Below are positions 1-9,201 of a stretch of DNA of 64,000 nt, in pieces (positions within the stretch are counted from its first letter, which is position 1; the number at the start of each line of letters is the position of its first letter). Source of the DNA: Pseudocitrobacter vendiensis (GTDB taxonomy: Bacteria > Pseudomonadota > Gammaproteobacteria > Enterobacterales > Enterobacteriaceae); NCBI RefSeq assembly GCF_943590815.1, contig NZ_CALSBS010000009.1:62001-126000 (forward strand), read 5' to 3'. The notes under the pieces are model-generated. The model did not search any database. It was not told where the DNA came from and was given only the letters and a program-made list of their open reading frames with translations. The position numbers and the translations under genes were made by a program.

Positions 1-1109
1 ACGGTTTGCGAATCGAAGAAGCCGTCAATCCAGCCGCCCAGCGAGCCGCCGATGGCCACGCCGAGGAACTGGCTGGTGGAGTAAATCCCCATCGCCGTGC
101 CTTTGTAGCCCGCCGGAGACTCTTTACTGATAAGCGACGGTAACAGCGCTTCCATCAGGTTAAAGGCGAGGAAGAAAATCTGCACGCCCGCTACCAGCGC
201 CCAGAAATCGCTGCCGGACCCCCACAACACAATTTCTGCAATCAGCAGCAGGGCGATACACAGCAGAAACACGCGCTTCATTTTGCGCTTCACTTCGGCA
301 TAAATAATGAACGGCACCACGGCGATAAACGAGACCAGCATGGTAACCAGATAAATCTTCCAGTGCTCGGGGGCCGGGAAACCTACCGCTTCCAGTTGGC
401 CCGGCAGGGCGACGAAGGTCGACATCAACAGAATGTGCAGACACATAATGCCGAAGTTCAGACGCAGCAGTTTGGGCTCCATCAGCACTTTGCTAAAGCA
501 GCCTTTTACCATGCCGGATTCGCGGTTCAACGTGTGATTATGACTGTTTGGTACGACCCACAGCGTCAGCAGGATGGCCAGCGACGCGAGGATGGCGATC
601 ATCCAGAACAACGCATGCAGGCCCAGCTTATGGGTGATAATCGGCCCTAATACCATGGCGATCGCAAAGGTGACGCCAAAACTCACGCCGATAAACGCCA
701 TCGCTTTGGTGCGATTCTGTTCGCGAGTGAGGTCGGAAAGCAGCGCCATCACCGCGGCGGCGATCGCCCCGGAGCCTTGTAAGGCGCGGCCAAGAATAAT
801 GCCCCAGATGGAGTCTGAGAGCGCGGCAATCACGCTACCGGCGACAAATATCATCAGCCCGCCGATAATCAGCGGTTTGCGGCCAATGCGGTCGGAGAGT
901 AAACCAAAGGGGATCTGGAAGACGGCCTGTGCCAGCCCGTAAATACCAATCGCCAGGCCAATCAGCGCTTCGCTTGCGCCTTGCAGGGCCATACCGTACG
1001 TGGTCAGAACCGGCAGGACCATAAACATGCCGAGCATGCGCAACGAAAATACGGTCCCTAAACCCCAGGTCGCGCGCAATTCACCCGGCGTCATTTTGTA
1101 ATCGTTCAT
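1..1109 (-). CDS. yajR: YajR, MFS drug-efflux-type transporter (3' end outside window)
   Basis: This is a proton-coupled major facilitator superfamily transporter of the inner membrane. The visible part covers about 369 codons from the ATG at 1109 and runs off the left edge. E. coli YajR has 454 residues, so the last transmembrane segments and the C-terminal cytosolic YAM domain are missing here. The N-terminus MNDYKMTPGELRATW and the motif A sequence GLLSDRIGRK after the second membrane segment match YajR. A good ribosome site (GAGGTGGGA on the minus strand) precedes the start. In E. coli yajR is next to cyoE; here a catabolic cluster of nearly 9 kb lies between them. Identity is near certain from sequence and synteny; the natural substrate of YajR is not established. 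Confidence 0.95.
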   Translation of the reverse strand, partial: MNDYKMTPGELRATWGLGTVFSLRMLGMFMVLPVLTTYGMALQGASEALIGLAIGIYGLAQAVFQIPFGLLSDRIGRKPLIIGGLMIFVAGSVIAALSDSIWGIILGRALQGSGAIAAAVMALLSDLTREQNRTKAMAFIGVSFGVTFAIAMVLGPIITHKLGLHALFWMIAILASLAILLTLWVVPNSHNHTLNRESGMVKGCFSKVLMEPKLLRLNFGIMCLHILLMSTFVALPGQLEAVGFPAPEHWKIYLVTMLVSFIAVVPFIIYAEVKRKMKRVFLLCIALLLIAEIVLWGSGSDFWALVAGVQIFFLAFNLMEALLPSLISKESPAGYKGTAMGIYSTSQFLGVAIGGSLGGWIDGFFDSQT

Positions 1110-1215
1110 TCCCACCTCATTATTAATCGCCCCATAGTGTAGTGCGGAGCGCAGGCAGGGTAAACAGAGTGTTAATGAGCAAATATTACATTCGTGAATT
1201 ATTTGTGCGGTATAG

Positions 1216-1236
1216 AAAAGGCCCCTGCGCGGGGCC
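1216..1236 (-). terminator. Rho-independent terminator of the catabolic operon
   Basis: Just after the stop of the 1249-2256 gene, the minus strand reads a GC stem (GGCCCC, GCGCA, GGGGCC) followed by four T. It ends the seven-gene minus-strand operon before yajR. Confidence 0.8.
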
Positions 1237-1248
1237 CCGGTCTGAAGA

Positions 1249-2256
1249 TCAAATTGCCTGGCGGATCTCGTCAATCACTTCAAGCGATCGCAGTGCATCA
1301 GCGGCGTCGATAATCGGCGTCGCCTCGCCGCGAATGACGGCAATAAAGTGATTCAGTTGCAGGATAAACGGGTCGATGGCGTCTATGTGCAACGTTTCAC
1401 TGATAAGCGGCTCGTGCCAGCCGCTTTTCTCGCCGTAGCGCCACCAGCGCATCTGCGGAATCGCCAGCGCGCCCAACGTGCCGGAAATCAGGTAGCAGTT
1501 TTCCGGCGTATGCGCGTAAATCGGATTTTCCGCCGAATTCATCTCCCAGCTCCACGGGCTGACGCTGCAATCGCTTAACACCGCGCTGCCCAGTGTGCCG
1601 CGCGCGAAACGTAAATTCACCACCGCGCTGTCTTCGTTAGCAAATCCGCGCGTTTCGCTGGAGGCCATCGCCTGTACCTCTTCAATTTCGCCCAGCAGAT
1701 AGCGCATCAGATCGATATCGTGCACCAGGTTGACCAGCAGCGGCCCCGCACCGGGCTCGCGTCGCCAGCTCACGTCAAAATAGTCCTCCGGTTTTTGCAG
1801 TATCCAGTGGGCGGAAACGGCGACGATATTGCCGAGTTTGCCGCTATCGATGAGCGTTTTCGCTGCCGCCGTCAGGGCGTTATGGCGGCGATGATGACCG
1901 ACTAATACCGGTACGTTGTGCGCAAGCGCTGCGTCCACCAGTTCACGTGCGCGCTCAGGGGATTCTGCCACCGGTTTTTCCACCAGCACCGGAATACTGC
2001 GTGTTACGCAGGCCAGCGCGCAGGGCACATGCAGAGTGTTTGGCGTGGCGTTAATCACCCCGTCTGGCCTGATTTCATCGAGCATTTCCTCGACGTCAGC
2101 AAACCACGCTACGCCGAGCTCTGTAGCCAGTTTCCGTGCCTGTTCGGAAGGATCGGCAAGCGCCACCAGCGTAGCGTCTGATGCATGCTGAATAACCTCG
2201 ATGTGTTTGCGCCCGATGGCGCCGGCGCCGATCACGGCGAGTCTGGTCGGATTCAT
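1249..2256 (-). CDS. Gfo/Idh/MocA family NAD(P)-dependent oxidoreductase
   Basis: This cytosolic dehydrogenase has 335 residues, the usual family length. The N-terminal Rossmann fold shows GAGAIG at residues 10-15, and the family marker EKP is at 93-95, in the motif that holds substrate and cofactor. The C-terminal half is the alpha/beta oxidoreductase domain. The family oxidises or reduces hydroxyl groups on sugars, inositols and related cyclic polyols; the substrate cannot be read from sequence. The start codon overlaps the stop of the upstream transporter gene in an ATGA arrangement, so the two are translationally coupled. It is the last gene of the operon and is followed by a terminator. 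In this setting it may oxidise a ring hydroxyl of the imported alicyclic acid; that is inference. Confidence 0.85.
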   Translation of the reverse strand: MNPTRLAVIGAGAIGRKHIEVIQHASDATLVALADPSEQARKLATELGVAWFADVEEMLDEIRPDGVINATPNTLHVPCALACVTRSIPVLVEKPVAESPERARELVDAALAHNVPVLVGHHRRHNALTAAAKTLIDSGKLGNIVAVSAHWILQKPEDYFDVSWRREPGAGPLLVNLVHDIDLMRYLLGEIEEVQAMASSETRGFANEDSAVVNLRFARGTLGSAVLSDCSVSPWSWEMNSAENPIYAHTPENCYLISGTLGALAIPQMRWWRYGEKSGWHEPLISETLHIDAIDPFILQLNHFIAVIRGEATPIIDAADALRSLEVIDEIRQAI

Positions 2257-3617
2257 GATGGGCTCCTGAGCGAAGAGGTAACGGGAGGAACATTGTCGGG
2301 TTGGCCCGAGGCAAACCAGCCTTTTGCCGCGACGCCCAGCACGGTGAGCAGCGCCGGAATGCCCAGCAGCAGGAAGACGGTTTCAAATTTGAGGTCCATC
2401 GCCAGCATTTCCGCGCCAGCAAAGGCGCTGAGGATCGCCCCGATACGCCCGACACCGTGCATCCAGCTTGAACCGGTGGCGCGCGCCTGGGTGGGGTAAA
2501 AGCGTGCAGAGAGCGCGTTCATGCCGGTATTGGCACCGTTCAGGCAGGCGCCGCTAATCAGCGCCAGCAGGCACAGTAGCGTGAAGCTGGCGGCCGCAAA
2601 ACCAATTGCCATCGTCACCAGCCCGCCAACCGCAAAAATGGCTCCCAGCGCCCGATGTGGGTTAATGCGGTCCATCAGCCACCCGGCAAACAGTGAGCCC
2701 ACTGTGCCGCCCGCCTGATAGATGGCAGTCATAATTGCCGCCTGGCTAACGGTGAGACCAATCTCTTTCACCAGCGTTGGCAGCCAGCTACCGAGGATGT
2801 AAACCAAAAACAGCCCCATAAAGTAGATGAGCCACAGCATCAGCGTGCCGAAGCGGTATTGCGGTGAGAGCACGATGCGCATCGCGTTGCCGCTGACGGG
2901 CTGTGTCGGCAACACAAAACTGACGTTATCGGCTATCTGGCCCGGATAGAGACGCTGGAGGATCGCGCAAATCTGCCCGGCGGGGGCTTGCTTGATCACC
3001 AGAAAACGCACGGACTCCGGCAACTTCCACAGCAGAATCGGTACAAACAGCAGCGGTAAAATACCGCCCAGCGCCATCAGTGAATGCCAGCCATACATTG
3101 GGATCAGCCATGACGCGGTAAAACCGCCAATCGCCGCCCCGAAGGTGAAACCGCAGAAAATCACCGTAATGATGAACGAGCGTTTACGTTCAGGCGCATA
3201 TTCCGAGACCAGCGTACTGATATTGGGCATCGCCGCGCCCAGGCCTAACCCGGTCATAAAGCGGAAGAAAATCATCTGTTCGATGTTCTGCGAAAACGCG
3301 GTGGCGACGGTCCAGAAACCGAAGAAGAAGACGCTGTTGATGATTATCTTTTTGCGGCCCAACCAGTCGGCGAGCGGGCCGGAGAACATCGCCCCCAGAG
3401 CCAGGCCAATCAGCGCGGTGCTGATCACAAAGCCCAGTTCATGGTTGCTGACGCCCCATTCTTGTTTCAGCACCGGCGCGATAAACCCCATGATGGCGAT
3501 ATCAAAACCATCCAGCGCAATGACGGCAAACCCTAAAAAAATCACCAGCTTCTGATAGCGGCTGAGCGGCTGGGTGTTAATTAACTCTCTGACGTCCAGG
3601 CGTTGAGTCTGAGCCAT
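2253..3617 (-). CDS. MFS transporter of the aromatic acid:H+ symporter type
   Basis: This inner-membrane protein of 454 residues has about twelve membrane segments. The start was set at 3617, where GAGGA precedes ATG; an open frame continues upstream but lacks a ribosome site and would overlap the preceding gene. The first membrane segment carries DGFD (residues 36-39), a hallmark of AAHS transporters such as PcaK, MhpT and the shikimate/benzoate carriers. Motif A, GPLADWLGRKK, follows the second and third segments. AAHS members take up aromatic and alicyclic carboxylates with protons. The neighbouring shikimate dehydrogenase homologue and flavin dehydrogenases make a ring acid the likely cargo, although the exact substrate is unknown. 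Confidence 0.88.
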   Translation of the reverse strand: MAQTQRLDVRELINTQPLSRYQKLVIFLGFAVIALDGFDIAIMGFIAPVLKQEWGVSNHELGFVISTALIGLALGAMFSGPLADWLGRKKIIINSVFFFGFWTVATAFSQNIEQMIFFRFMTGLGLGAAMPNISTLVSEYAPERKRSFIITVIFCGFTFGAAIGGFTASWLIPMYGWHSLMALGGILPLLFVPILLWKLPESVRFLVIKQAPAGQICAILQRLYPGQIADNVSFVLPTQPVSGNAMRIVLSPQYRFGTLMLWLIYFMGLFLVYILGSWLPTLVKEIGLTVSQAAIMTAIYQAGGTVGSLFAGWLMDRINPHRALGAIFAVGGLVTMAIGFAAASFTLLCLLALISGACLNGANTGMNALSARFYPTQARATGSSWMHGVGRIGAILSAFAGAEMLAMDLKFETVFLLLGIPALLTVLGVAAKGWFASGQPDNVPPVTSSLRSPS

Positions 3618-3639
3618 AACGATTCCTCGGGTGAGTGAT

Positions 3640-4443
3640 TCACAGGAAGGGCTGCGCGGCGTTAAACAGCAGCTGTGCGCGTTGTTGAGCGGGAAGGGCG
3701 CCTTGCGCGCCCGCCAGCGGGACTTCGAGAGAAACGGGGAGTGTGGCAGGCAATGCCGCCAGCAAACCGCGTAAATCAAGGCCACCTTCGCCCGGCACTT
3801 TTCGTGCGCTGCGCGCCTGGTAAATCAACTCATCGGTGGTGTCAGGGATTTGTGCAGGGGCATCGCACAGTTGCATATAGTTCAGTTGCGCAGCCGGAAT
3901 GTCAGCCAGCGTGGTCAACGATTCCCCCGCCCGCCAGAAGTGAATCGCATCGACCAGAATGCCAACGTTGTTCTGCCCGCTGGCGGTGATCAACCTCTGC
4001 GCGTCGTGCACGGTTTTTAGCGCCGTCCACGGCATCGGTTCGAGGTTCATGGTCAGACCGTACTGTTTCCCGACCTGCGCCAGCCGCGCCAGATTCTCCG
4101 CACAGCGTGTAATGTTGTCGTCATTGCCAGCGACCAGTACCTGCCGGGCTTCGAGGCGCGCGGACGTTTCCAGAAACACATGAAGCGATGGCAGATTAAA
4201 GTCAGGCGTCAGGCGAACAATCTCCACATCCGATACGCGAACCCCCGTTTCCCGTAGGGCGGCGAGCGTTTCGCGTACGGTTGCCGTGTCGCCAAGCATA
4301 TCGTAGTCAGGGTCTGTCGGCGTGGCGGGGAGCAGACGCAGGCCGACGTGCGTAAAACCTGTTCGGGCAGCGATACGCACCTGTTCCGGTGGCGGAACGT
4401 CGAGCATCGTCAGTGCAGCAAGAGACAAGGAACGCGTGTTCAT
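3640..4443 (-). CDS. TIM-barrel sugar phosphate isomerase/epimerase family protein
   Basis: This protein has 267 residues of the xylose isomerase-like/AP endonuclease 2 fold. Acidic and histidine residues typical of the divalent metal site are visible: NLEPMPW in mid-protein, LVDAIHFW later and LEVPL near the C-terminus. The family includes isomerases, epimerases and 3-dehydroshikimate dehydratases. Since the operon also encodes a shikimate dehydrogenase homologue, a dehydroshikimate dehydratase role giving protocatechuate is an attractive reading, but the sequence alone does not separate it from an isomerase. The gene lies 22 bp upstream of the transporter start and 66 bp downstream of the flavoprotein gene, within one transcription unit. 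Confidence 0.75.
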   Translation of the reverse strand: MNTRSLSLAALTMLDVPPPEQVRIAARTGFTHVGLRLLPATPTDPDYDMLGDTATVRETLAALRETGVRVSDVEIVRLTPDFNLPSLHVFLETSARLEARQVLVAGNDDNITRCAENLARLAQVGKQYGLTMNLEPMPWTALKTVHDAQRLITASGQNNVGILVDAIHFWRAGESLTTLADIPAAQLNYMQLCDAPAQIPDTTDELIYQARSARKVPGEGGLDLRGLLAALPATLPVSLEVPLAGAQGALPAQQRAQLLFNAAQPFL

Positions 4444-4509
4444 AGGGACTCCAGTACAGTTGCAGGTAAGATGTTGTTATATTTTTACCGTCCCTGGCAA
4501 AGCGATGAG

Positions 4510-6210
4510 TTACGCTGTTTTTGTTATGTTTGCGGCAAGGTTTTTGCCCACCAGATACCCGAAGGTCATGGCCGGGCCAAGCGTAATGCCGCCGCTGGGG
4601 TAGAACCCCTGCATGACGCTCGACATATCGTTCCCCACGGCGTACAGGCCGGGGATGGGCTGATGTTGGTCGTTCAGCACCTGCGCATGTTCATCGGTTA
4701 GCAGGCCACTGAACGAACCCAGCGAACCGGGCAAAATACGCACGGCGTAATAGGGCCCCTGTTTTATCGCGCCCAGCGTTGGGCTGGGTTGATGCGTGGC
4801 ATCACCCTGCGCGCAGTTGTAGGCGGATGCGCCGCGTTGAAACGCTTCATCCACACCGCGTTCGGCAAAACCGTTAAAGCGCGCGACGGTTTCAACCAGC
4901 GTGGATGCATCAATCCCACAGTTTTTCGCCAGCATTTCCAGCGTCTCGCCGGACTGCAAATAGCCGTTACGCAGCCAGGCCTTAACGTGAAATGGCGTGG
5001 GCCGCGCGTGACCTAAACCGTAACGACTTAGCGTGCGCTGGTCTGCCAGCAGCCATGCCTGCGGTTTTTCACCTTCCGGCGTGGCGGAAATCAAAGCCGC
5101 GATAAAATCGTGATAGGAATCGGCTTCGTTGGTGAAGCGTTTCCCATTGGGTAACACGGCGATGAACCCCGGCTTGGCACGCTCGACCAGATGCGGGAAT
5201 GCGAGCTGTAACCCGCTTGCCAGCGTGACACGTGAGACGGGGGCCCAGGCCATAGGGTGTTTGAGATTGCGCTCAAAATGGCCGCCAACCGCTTCGCCAA
5301 GCCGGATACCATCACCCTGATTCCCCGGCGGCGCGGCGGAAAAGTGGCCGTAGCCCTGACGTGCGTGCGGCACTTCCTGCGCCAGCCGCGCTTTATCGTG
5401 CGGAAAGCCGCCGCAGGCCAGCACTACCGCGCCAGCGCTGACGGTTATCTCGCCTTCATCGCTATCAAGCACCGCGCCGATAATCTGATCGTTCTGTTTT
5501 AACAGTCGTGCTACCGGGGCGTTTAACTGAAACTGAACGTCGGCATCCAGCGCCGAGCGCAGCAGGCGTGCGACCAGCGCATTGCCGTTCACCAGATGCT
5601 GCCCACGCCCGTAGCGCAGACGCTGCCAGTTGTGGCGCAGCAGACGACGAGTCGCGTAGAACGCCGAGCGTGGTGAACGAGTAGCATTGAAAAAATGCGC
5701 CATATCCGCACCACCCGCGATCCCCATGCCTGCCAGACTGATGGTCTCCAGCGGGGCGCGTAAACGGTGCAGCCAGTCGCCCAGGCCACGTCCATCGTAA
5801 GGCTGTGCGGTGACCGAGCGCCCGCCGGTGGCAAAACCGGGGGAGTTATGAAAATCCGGCATTTTGCTGCCGGAGAGAAACTGCACCGCCGTTTTTGTAC
5901 GGAAGAATTCGACCATTTCCGGGCCATACTGGAGAAAGGCGTGCAGGCGCGCATCGGCAGGGCGGCCATCCATCTCCGCGTTAAGGTAGGTAAGCGGAGC
6001 GGATTCCTCTTCATTGAAGCCCTCTTCACGTGCCAGCGGATTGCGGGGTATCCACAGCCAGCCGCCGGACCAGGCGCTGGTTCCGCCAATCACCGGCTCT
6101 TTTTCTGCAACCAGCACGCTCGCGCCATGCAGCGCGGCGGTGACGGCAGCGGATAACCCCGCAGCGCCGGAACCGACCACCAGAACATCTACCTTTACCT
6201 GCCTGCTCAT
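4510..6210 (-). CDS. FAD-dependent oxidoreductase, 3-ketosteroid dehydrogenase/fumarate reductase flavoprotein type (copy 1)
   Basis: This flavoprotein has 566 residues. The N-terminal dinucleotide-binding motif GSGAAG is at 13-18, followed by the acidic end of the second strand and the GGTSAWSGG stretch that contacts FAD. The C-terminus has GLYAVGNDMSS and YPSGGITLGPAMTFGY, which close the FAD site in KstD-like enzymes. Such enzymes abstract hydride from a saturated carbon next to a carbonyl, forming a ring double bond. It is a paralogue of the gene at 6555-8231; the two flank a NIPSNAP gene. A role in dehydrogenating an alicyclic keto acid is inferred from the neighbours. There is no membrane segment or twin-arginine signal, so it is cytosolic. 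Confidence 0.85.
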   Translation of the reverse strand: MSRQVKVDVLVVGSGAAGLSAAVTAALHGASVLVAEKEPVIGGTSAWSGGWLWIPRNPLAREEGFNEEESAPLTYLNAEMDGRPADARLHAFLQYGPEMVEFFRTKTAVQFLSGSKMPDFHNSPGFATGGRSVTAQPYDGRGLGDWLHRLRAPLETISLAGMGIAGGADMAHFFNATRSPRSAFYATRRLLRHNWQRLRYGRGQHLVNGNALVARLLRSALDADVQFQLNAPVARLLKQNDQIIGAVLDSDEGEITVSAGAVVLACGGFPHDKARLAQEVPHARQGYGHFSAAPPGNQGDGIRLGEAVGGHFERNLKHPMAWAPVSRVTLASGLQLAFPHLVERAKPGFIAVLPNGKRFTNEADSYHDFIAALISATPEGEKPQAWLLADQRTLSRYGLGHARPTPFHVKAWLRNGYLQSGETLEMLAKNCGIDASTLVETVARFNGFAERGVDEAFQRGASAYNCAQGDATHQPSPTLGAIKQGPYYAVRILPGSLGSFSGLLTDEHAQVLNDQHQPIPGLYAVGNDMSSVMQGFYPSGGITLGPAMTFGYLVGKNLAANITKTA

Positions 6211-6220
6211 GTCGGGCTCC

Positions 6221-6541
6221 TTATTGCAGCGGGGAGAAATCGGTCGGGCGCATCAGCACTGATTCCAGGCGCTCAACCGCCGCCAGCTCGCGATTTTTAC
6301 GCGAGAAAGTCAGCCAGCGTTCGTCCTGAGCCATGCGGCCACGGCGAACCAAACGATCATCCAGGCTTTCATACGCCCAGATATGCACCACCTGATTCAC
6401 CACGCCAATTTCCGTAAAGAAGAAGCCAATCAGTTTGCCGAGGTGCTCGGTTTGCACGGCATAAGCGTCGCTCTTATACAGCGCCAGCCAGTCGGCCATT
6501 TTCAGGGGATTGATGGTGTAGGTGCGTTTTTCGTAGATCAT
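6221..6541 (-). CDS. NIPSNAP family protein
   Basis: This is a short protein of 106 residues beginning MIYEKRTYTINP, typical of NIPSNAP and related dimeric ferredoxin-like alpha+beta barrel proteins. It has the conserved pattern of a Y/T-rich first strand, a central HIWAYESLDDR segment and a basic C-terminal helix. The biochemical role of bacterial NIPSNAP proteins is not established; they recur in catabolic operons next to oxidoreductases. Here it sits between two paralogous flavoprotein genes with gaps of 10 and 13 bp, so a stoichiometric or accessory role in the same pathway is plausible. Confidence 0.8.
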   Translation of the reverse strand: MIYEKRTYTINPLKMADWLALYKSDAYAVQTEHLGKLIGFFFTEIGVVNQVVHIWAYESLDDRLVRRGRMAQDERWLTFSRKNRELAAVERLESVLMRPTDFSPLQ

Positions 6542-6554
6542 GTTGTTCTCCTGG

Positions 6555-8231
6555 TTAAAGGGATTGTTGTTGAGCCATATGTTTTGCGGCGAGGTAGCCG
6601 AAGGTGAGCGCCGGGCCGAGCGTAATGCCAGGGCCGGGATAGGTGCCCGCCATCATCGAATCCATGTCATTACCGACCGCATACAGGCCGGGAATGGCTT
6701 CGTTTTGCTGATTCATCACCTGCGCGTCGGCGGTGGTGACCAGCCCGCGCGAGGTGCCTAAATCACCGGTGTAAAGGGTGATGGCGTAGAACGGACCCTG
6801 GCTGAGCGGCGCGTTGCAGGCGTTCGGCTGATGCGCCGGGTCGCCCATCGCCCGGTTGTAGCTGTTCCCGCCTTTGCGAAATTCGCTGTCGGTACCGTTA
6901 GCGGCATCGCGGTTATAGCGTGCGACGGTCTCTTCCAGCGTGAGCGGGTCGAGGTTGAGCTGCTGCGCGAGTGCGGCGAGGGTATCGGCTTTATGCAAAT
7001 ATCCCGCTTTGATCAGCGCATCGTTATTAACCGGGGCCGGACGGGCGAGGCCGAGACCGTAATTTTTCATCGCCAGGGCATCGCCAATCAGATAGCAGGG
7101 CGCGTTTTCCGGCTGCTGCTGCATCGCGCTGGCGAAGTGATGGTAAGAGTTCGACTCGTTGACAAAGCGTACGCCACGCTGATTGACGGCAATCACGCCC
7201 GGTTTAGCGCGGTCGGTAACCAGATGCGGGAAGCGCTCTTCCGTGCCGTCCGGATGACGTAAAACCGACACCGGCGCCCAGAAAAAGTTTGAGGGGAGAT
7301 TGGCACCTTCTTGCGCACCCACGCGGCCTGCCAGCTGAAATGCTGCGCCGTCGTTAGTCGCGGGCGACATGGTGAAATGTTGCTGTGTCGCCGGGCGGAA
7401 CTGCGCGGCAATCTGCCCGGCAGCAAAACCGCCTGCTGCCAGCACCACGCCGCAGCGCGCGTGCAGTCGTTCTTCTTTGCCTTCGCGTTGGATGGTGACG
7501 CCGGTAATGCGCCCCTGCTCTTCGATTAATGACGTTACGTTGACGTTTAGCGCCAGGTCCAGCCCTTTACGCAGTGCCAGCGTCGCCATCCGTGCAATCA
7601 GCGCGTTGCCCATCGCCAGACGCGTACCACGCGGATGACGCAGACGATCGCGACCGTAGCGCAGCAGCAGGCGCGAACAGTGACGGAACGACGTCCACGA
7701 ACGGCGCATGTCCAGGAAGTGCTGAATGTCGACGCGATTGACCATCATGCCGCCAAACAGCAGCATTCCCGGCGGTGGAGAACGCAGAGTGCTGAAGTGT
7801 TCACCCAACTCGCGACCGTCAAATTCCACCACTTCCAGTGCGCGCCCGACATCCACCGCACCCGCTTCATCCGGGTAATAATCAGGTGAAAGCGGGCGCA
7901 GGCTGTATTTCACTGCGCCTTCCTGCTCAAGGAATGCCAGCGCTTCACGTCCGGATTCCACAAACGCATCCACCAGCGCCGGGCGGTAATTCGCATCGCC
8001 AATGATGGTGCGCAGATAGGTTTTGATGGCGTCCGGTGAACCACTTTTACCCGCCTGGCGAGCCTGGTCGGTGTCGTTGATCCACACCGCACCGCCGGAA
8101 ATCGCCGATGTGCCGCCAAAGTGCGGCGCTTTCTCCAGCATCAGCACCGACAAGCCTTTGCAGCAGGCCGTGACCGCTGTAGCAAAGCCCGCCGCACCGC
8201 TGCCGATAACGATCACATCCCAGTTTTTCAT
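6555..8231 (-). CDS. FAD-dependent oxidoreductase, 3-ketosteroid dehydrogenase/fumarate reductase flavoprotein type (copy 2)
   Basis: This second KstD-like flavoprotein has 558 residues. It has the N-terminal motif GSGAAG at 10-15, GGTSAISGG near residue 40, and the C-terminal GLYAVGNDMDSMM plus YPGPGITLGPALTFGY. It is clearly homologous to the 566-residue protein three genes on, yet diverged along its length, which suggests two successive or alternative dehydrogenation steps rather than a recent duplication. Its ATG overlaps the stop of the shikimate dehydrogenase homologue upstream (ATGA), so the two are translationally coupled. The substrate is not identifiable from sequence. Confidence 0.85.
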   Translation of the reverse strand: MKNWDVIVIGSGAAGFATAVTACCKGLSVLMLEKAPHFGGTSAISGGAVWINDTDQARQAGKSGSPDAIKTYLRTIIGDANYRPALVDAFVESGREALAFLEQEGAVKYSLRPLSPDYYPDEAGAVDVGRALEVVEFDGRELGEHFSTLRSPPPGMLLFGGMMVNRVDIQHFLDMRRSWTSFRHCSRLLLRYGRDRLRHPRGTRLAMGNALIARMATLALRKGLDLALNVNVTSLIEEQGRITGVTIQREGKEERLHARCGVVLAAGGFAAGQIAAQFRPATQQHFTMSPATNDGAAFQLAGRVGAQEGANLPSNFFWAPVSVLRHPDGTEERFPHLVTDRAKPGVIAVNQRGVRFVNESNSYHHFASAMQQQPENAPCYLIGDALAMKNYGLGLARPAPVNNDALIKAGYLHKADTLAALAQQLNLDPLTLEETVARYNRDAANGTDSEFRKGGNSYNRAMGDPAHQPNACNAPLSQGPFYAITLYTGDLGTSRGLVTTADAQVMNQQNEAIPGLYAVGNDMDSMMAGTYPGPGITLGPALTFGYLAAKHMAQQQSL

Positions 8232-9049
8232 GCGGCCGCCTCGTGCTCGGTGGGGATCGCGCCAATAAACTGGCCCATCAGTTTCATCTGCGCTAACGCC
8301 ATTTCCGGGCCGGTTTGCACCGTGCAGCCGCGCGTTTGCGCAAAGGCCAGCAGCGGGGTGACTACCGGAGCCGTTACCACATCGGCAACGTGGGTGCTGT
8401 TTTGCAAGGTATCGAGCAGAGGCTGCGGCAACGGCAGTGGATCAAAACCCTGCATGCCCGCCGGGGAACCGTTGATCAGCAGGTCGAGGCCCGTGAGCGT
8501 CTCGGGCAGTTCACTGAGATGGACTTCCGGAAAGTGCGTTGCCAGACGGTTTTCCAGCCGCTGACGCGTGGCGTCATCCCTATCGTACAGCGCCAGATGA
8601 CTGATACCCGCTTCACACAATCCCCAGGCAATCGCGCTGCCGACGCCGCCACAGCCAGACAGCAATGCGCGTTTGCCTGCAGCAGCAAAACCGTGCGCTT
8701 CGGCGGCCAGCTGGAACCCAACGCCGTCGAGCATGTCGCCCTCCAGGCGCCCGTCGGCCAGTTTTCTGACCACGTTCACCGCATTAAGATGGCGCGCACG
8801 GGGCGTCAGGCTGTCCAGCAACCCGGCAACGCGCTGTTTATGCGGCACGGTAACCAGCACACCGCTCATGTTCTGCCAGCCGCGCAGGGCATTCAGGTAA
8901 TCGGCAACTGCTTTCGGGGCGATATCGACCGGGATCATGACTTTGTCCATCTGCTTATCGGCAAAGTAGCGGTTGAAGTTTTCCGGCGATTTCACCTGGG
9001 TGATGGGATGCCCGAGTACAGCCACGATTTGCGTAAATCCACTGACCAT
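8228..9049 (-). CDS. Shikimate/quinate dehydrogenase family protein (AroE/YdiB-like)
   Basis: This protein of 273 residues has the two-domain AroE fold. The catalytic lysine is in VTVPHK (K71) and the catalytic aspartate in the GDMLDGVGF segment (D108), where AroE usually has NTD. The nucleotide-binding loop is GCGGVG around 132-137. It is the first gene of the operon, facing the IclR regulator. Both catalytic residues are kept, so an active dehydrogenase acting on shikimate, quinate or an analogue is likely. The altered residues before D108 and the catabolic context argue against it being the biosynthetic AroE. Cofactor choice cannot be assigned with confidence. Confidence 0.85.
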   Translation of the reverse strand: MVSGFTQIVAVLGHPITQVKSPENFNRYFADKQMDKVMIPVDIAPKAVADYLNALRGWQNMSGVLVTVPHKQRVAGLLDSLTPRARHLNAVNVVRKLADGRLEGDMLDGVGFQLAAEAHGFAAAGKRALLSGCGGVGSAIAWGLCEAGISHLALYDRDDATRQRLENRLATHFPEVHLSELPETLTGLDLLINGSPAGMQGFDPLPLPQPLLDTLQNSTHVADVVTAPVVTPLLAFAQTRGCTVQTGPEMALAQMKLMGQFIGAIPTEHEAAA

Positions 9050-9138
9050 TTTTCATCTCACTTGTTAATCAAATGTTGATTGAGTATTTCAGCGGATCCG
9101 GTGACCAACAACGCAGAATTCGGACAGGTGGGTTGTTA

Positions 9139-9157
9139 ATCGCACTAACAGTGCGAT
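9139..9157. promoter_or_regulatory. Perfect 19-bp palindrome, candidate IclR operator
   Basis: The divergent gap between the catabolic operon and the IclR gene holds arms ATCGCACT and AGTGCGAT around a 3-bp centre. A further half-like copy (ATCGCAGT) follows at 9159. The site lies 45 bp before the regulator start and 90 bp before the operon start, which suits a shared operator. Binding by the neighbouring IclR protein is inferred. Confidence 0.6.
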
Positions 9158-9201
9158 AATCGCAGTAAATGGGCTTGTTTGTTGCGAAAGTGTGAACGAC
9201 T

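Noticed and set aside
8315..9079. 254-codon plus-strand frame opposite the shikimate dehydrogenase homologue
   Set aside because: The opposite strand encodes a protein with both catalytic residues and coupled starts, so this is a shadow.
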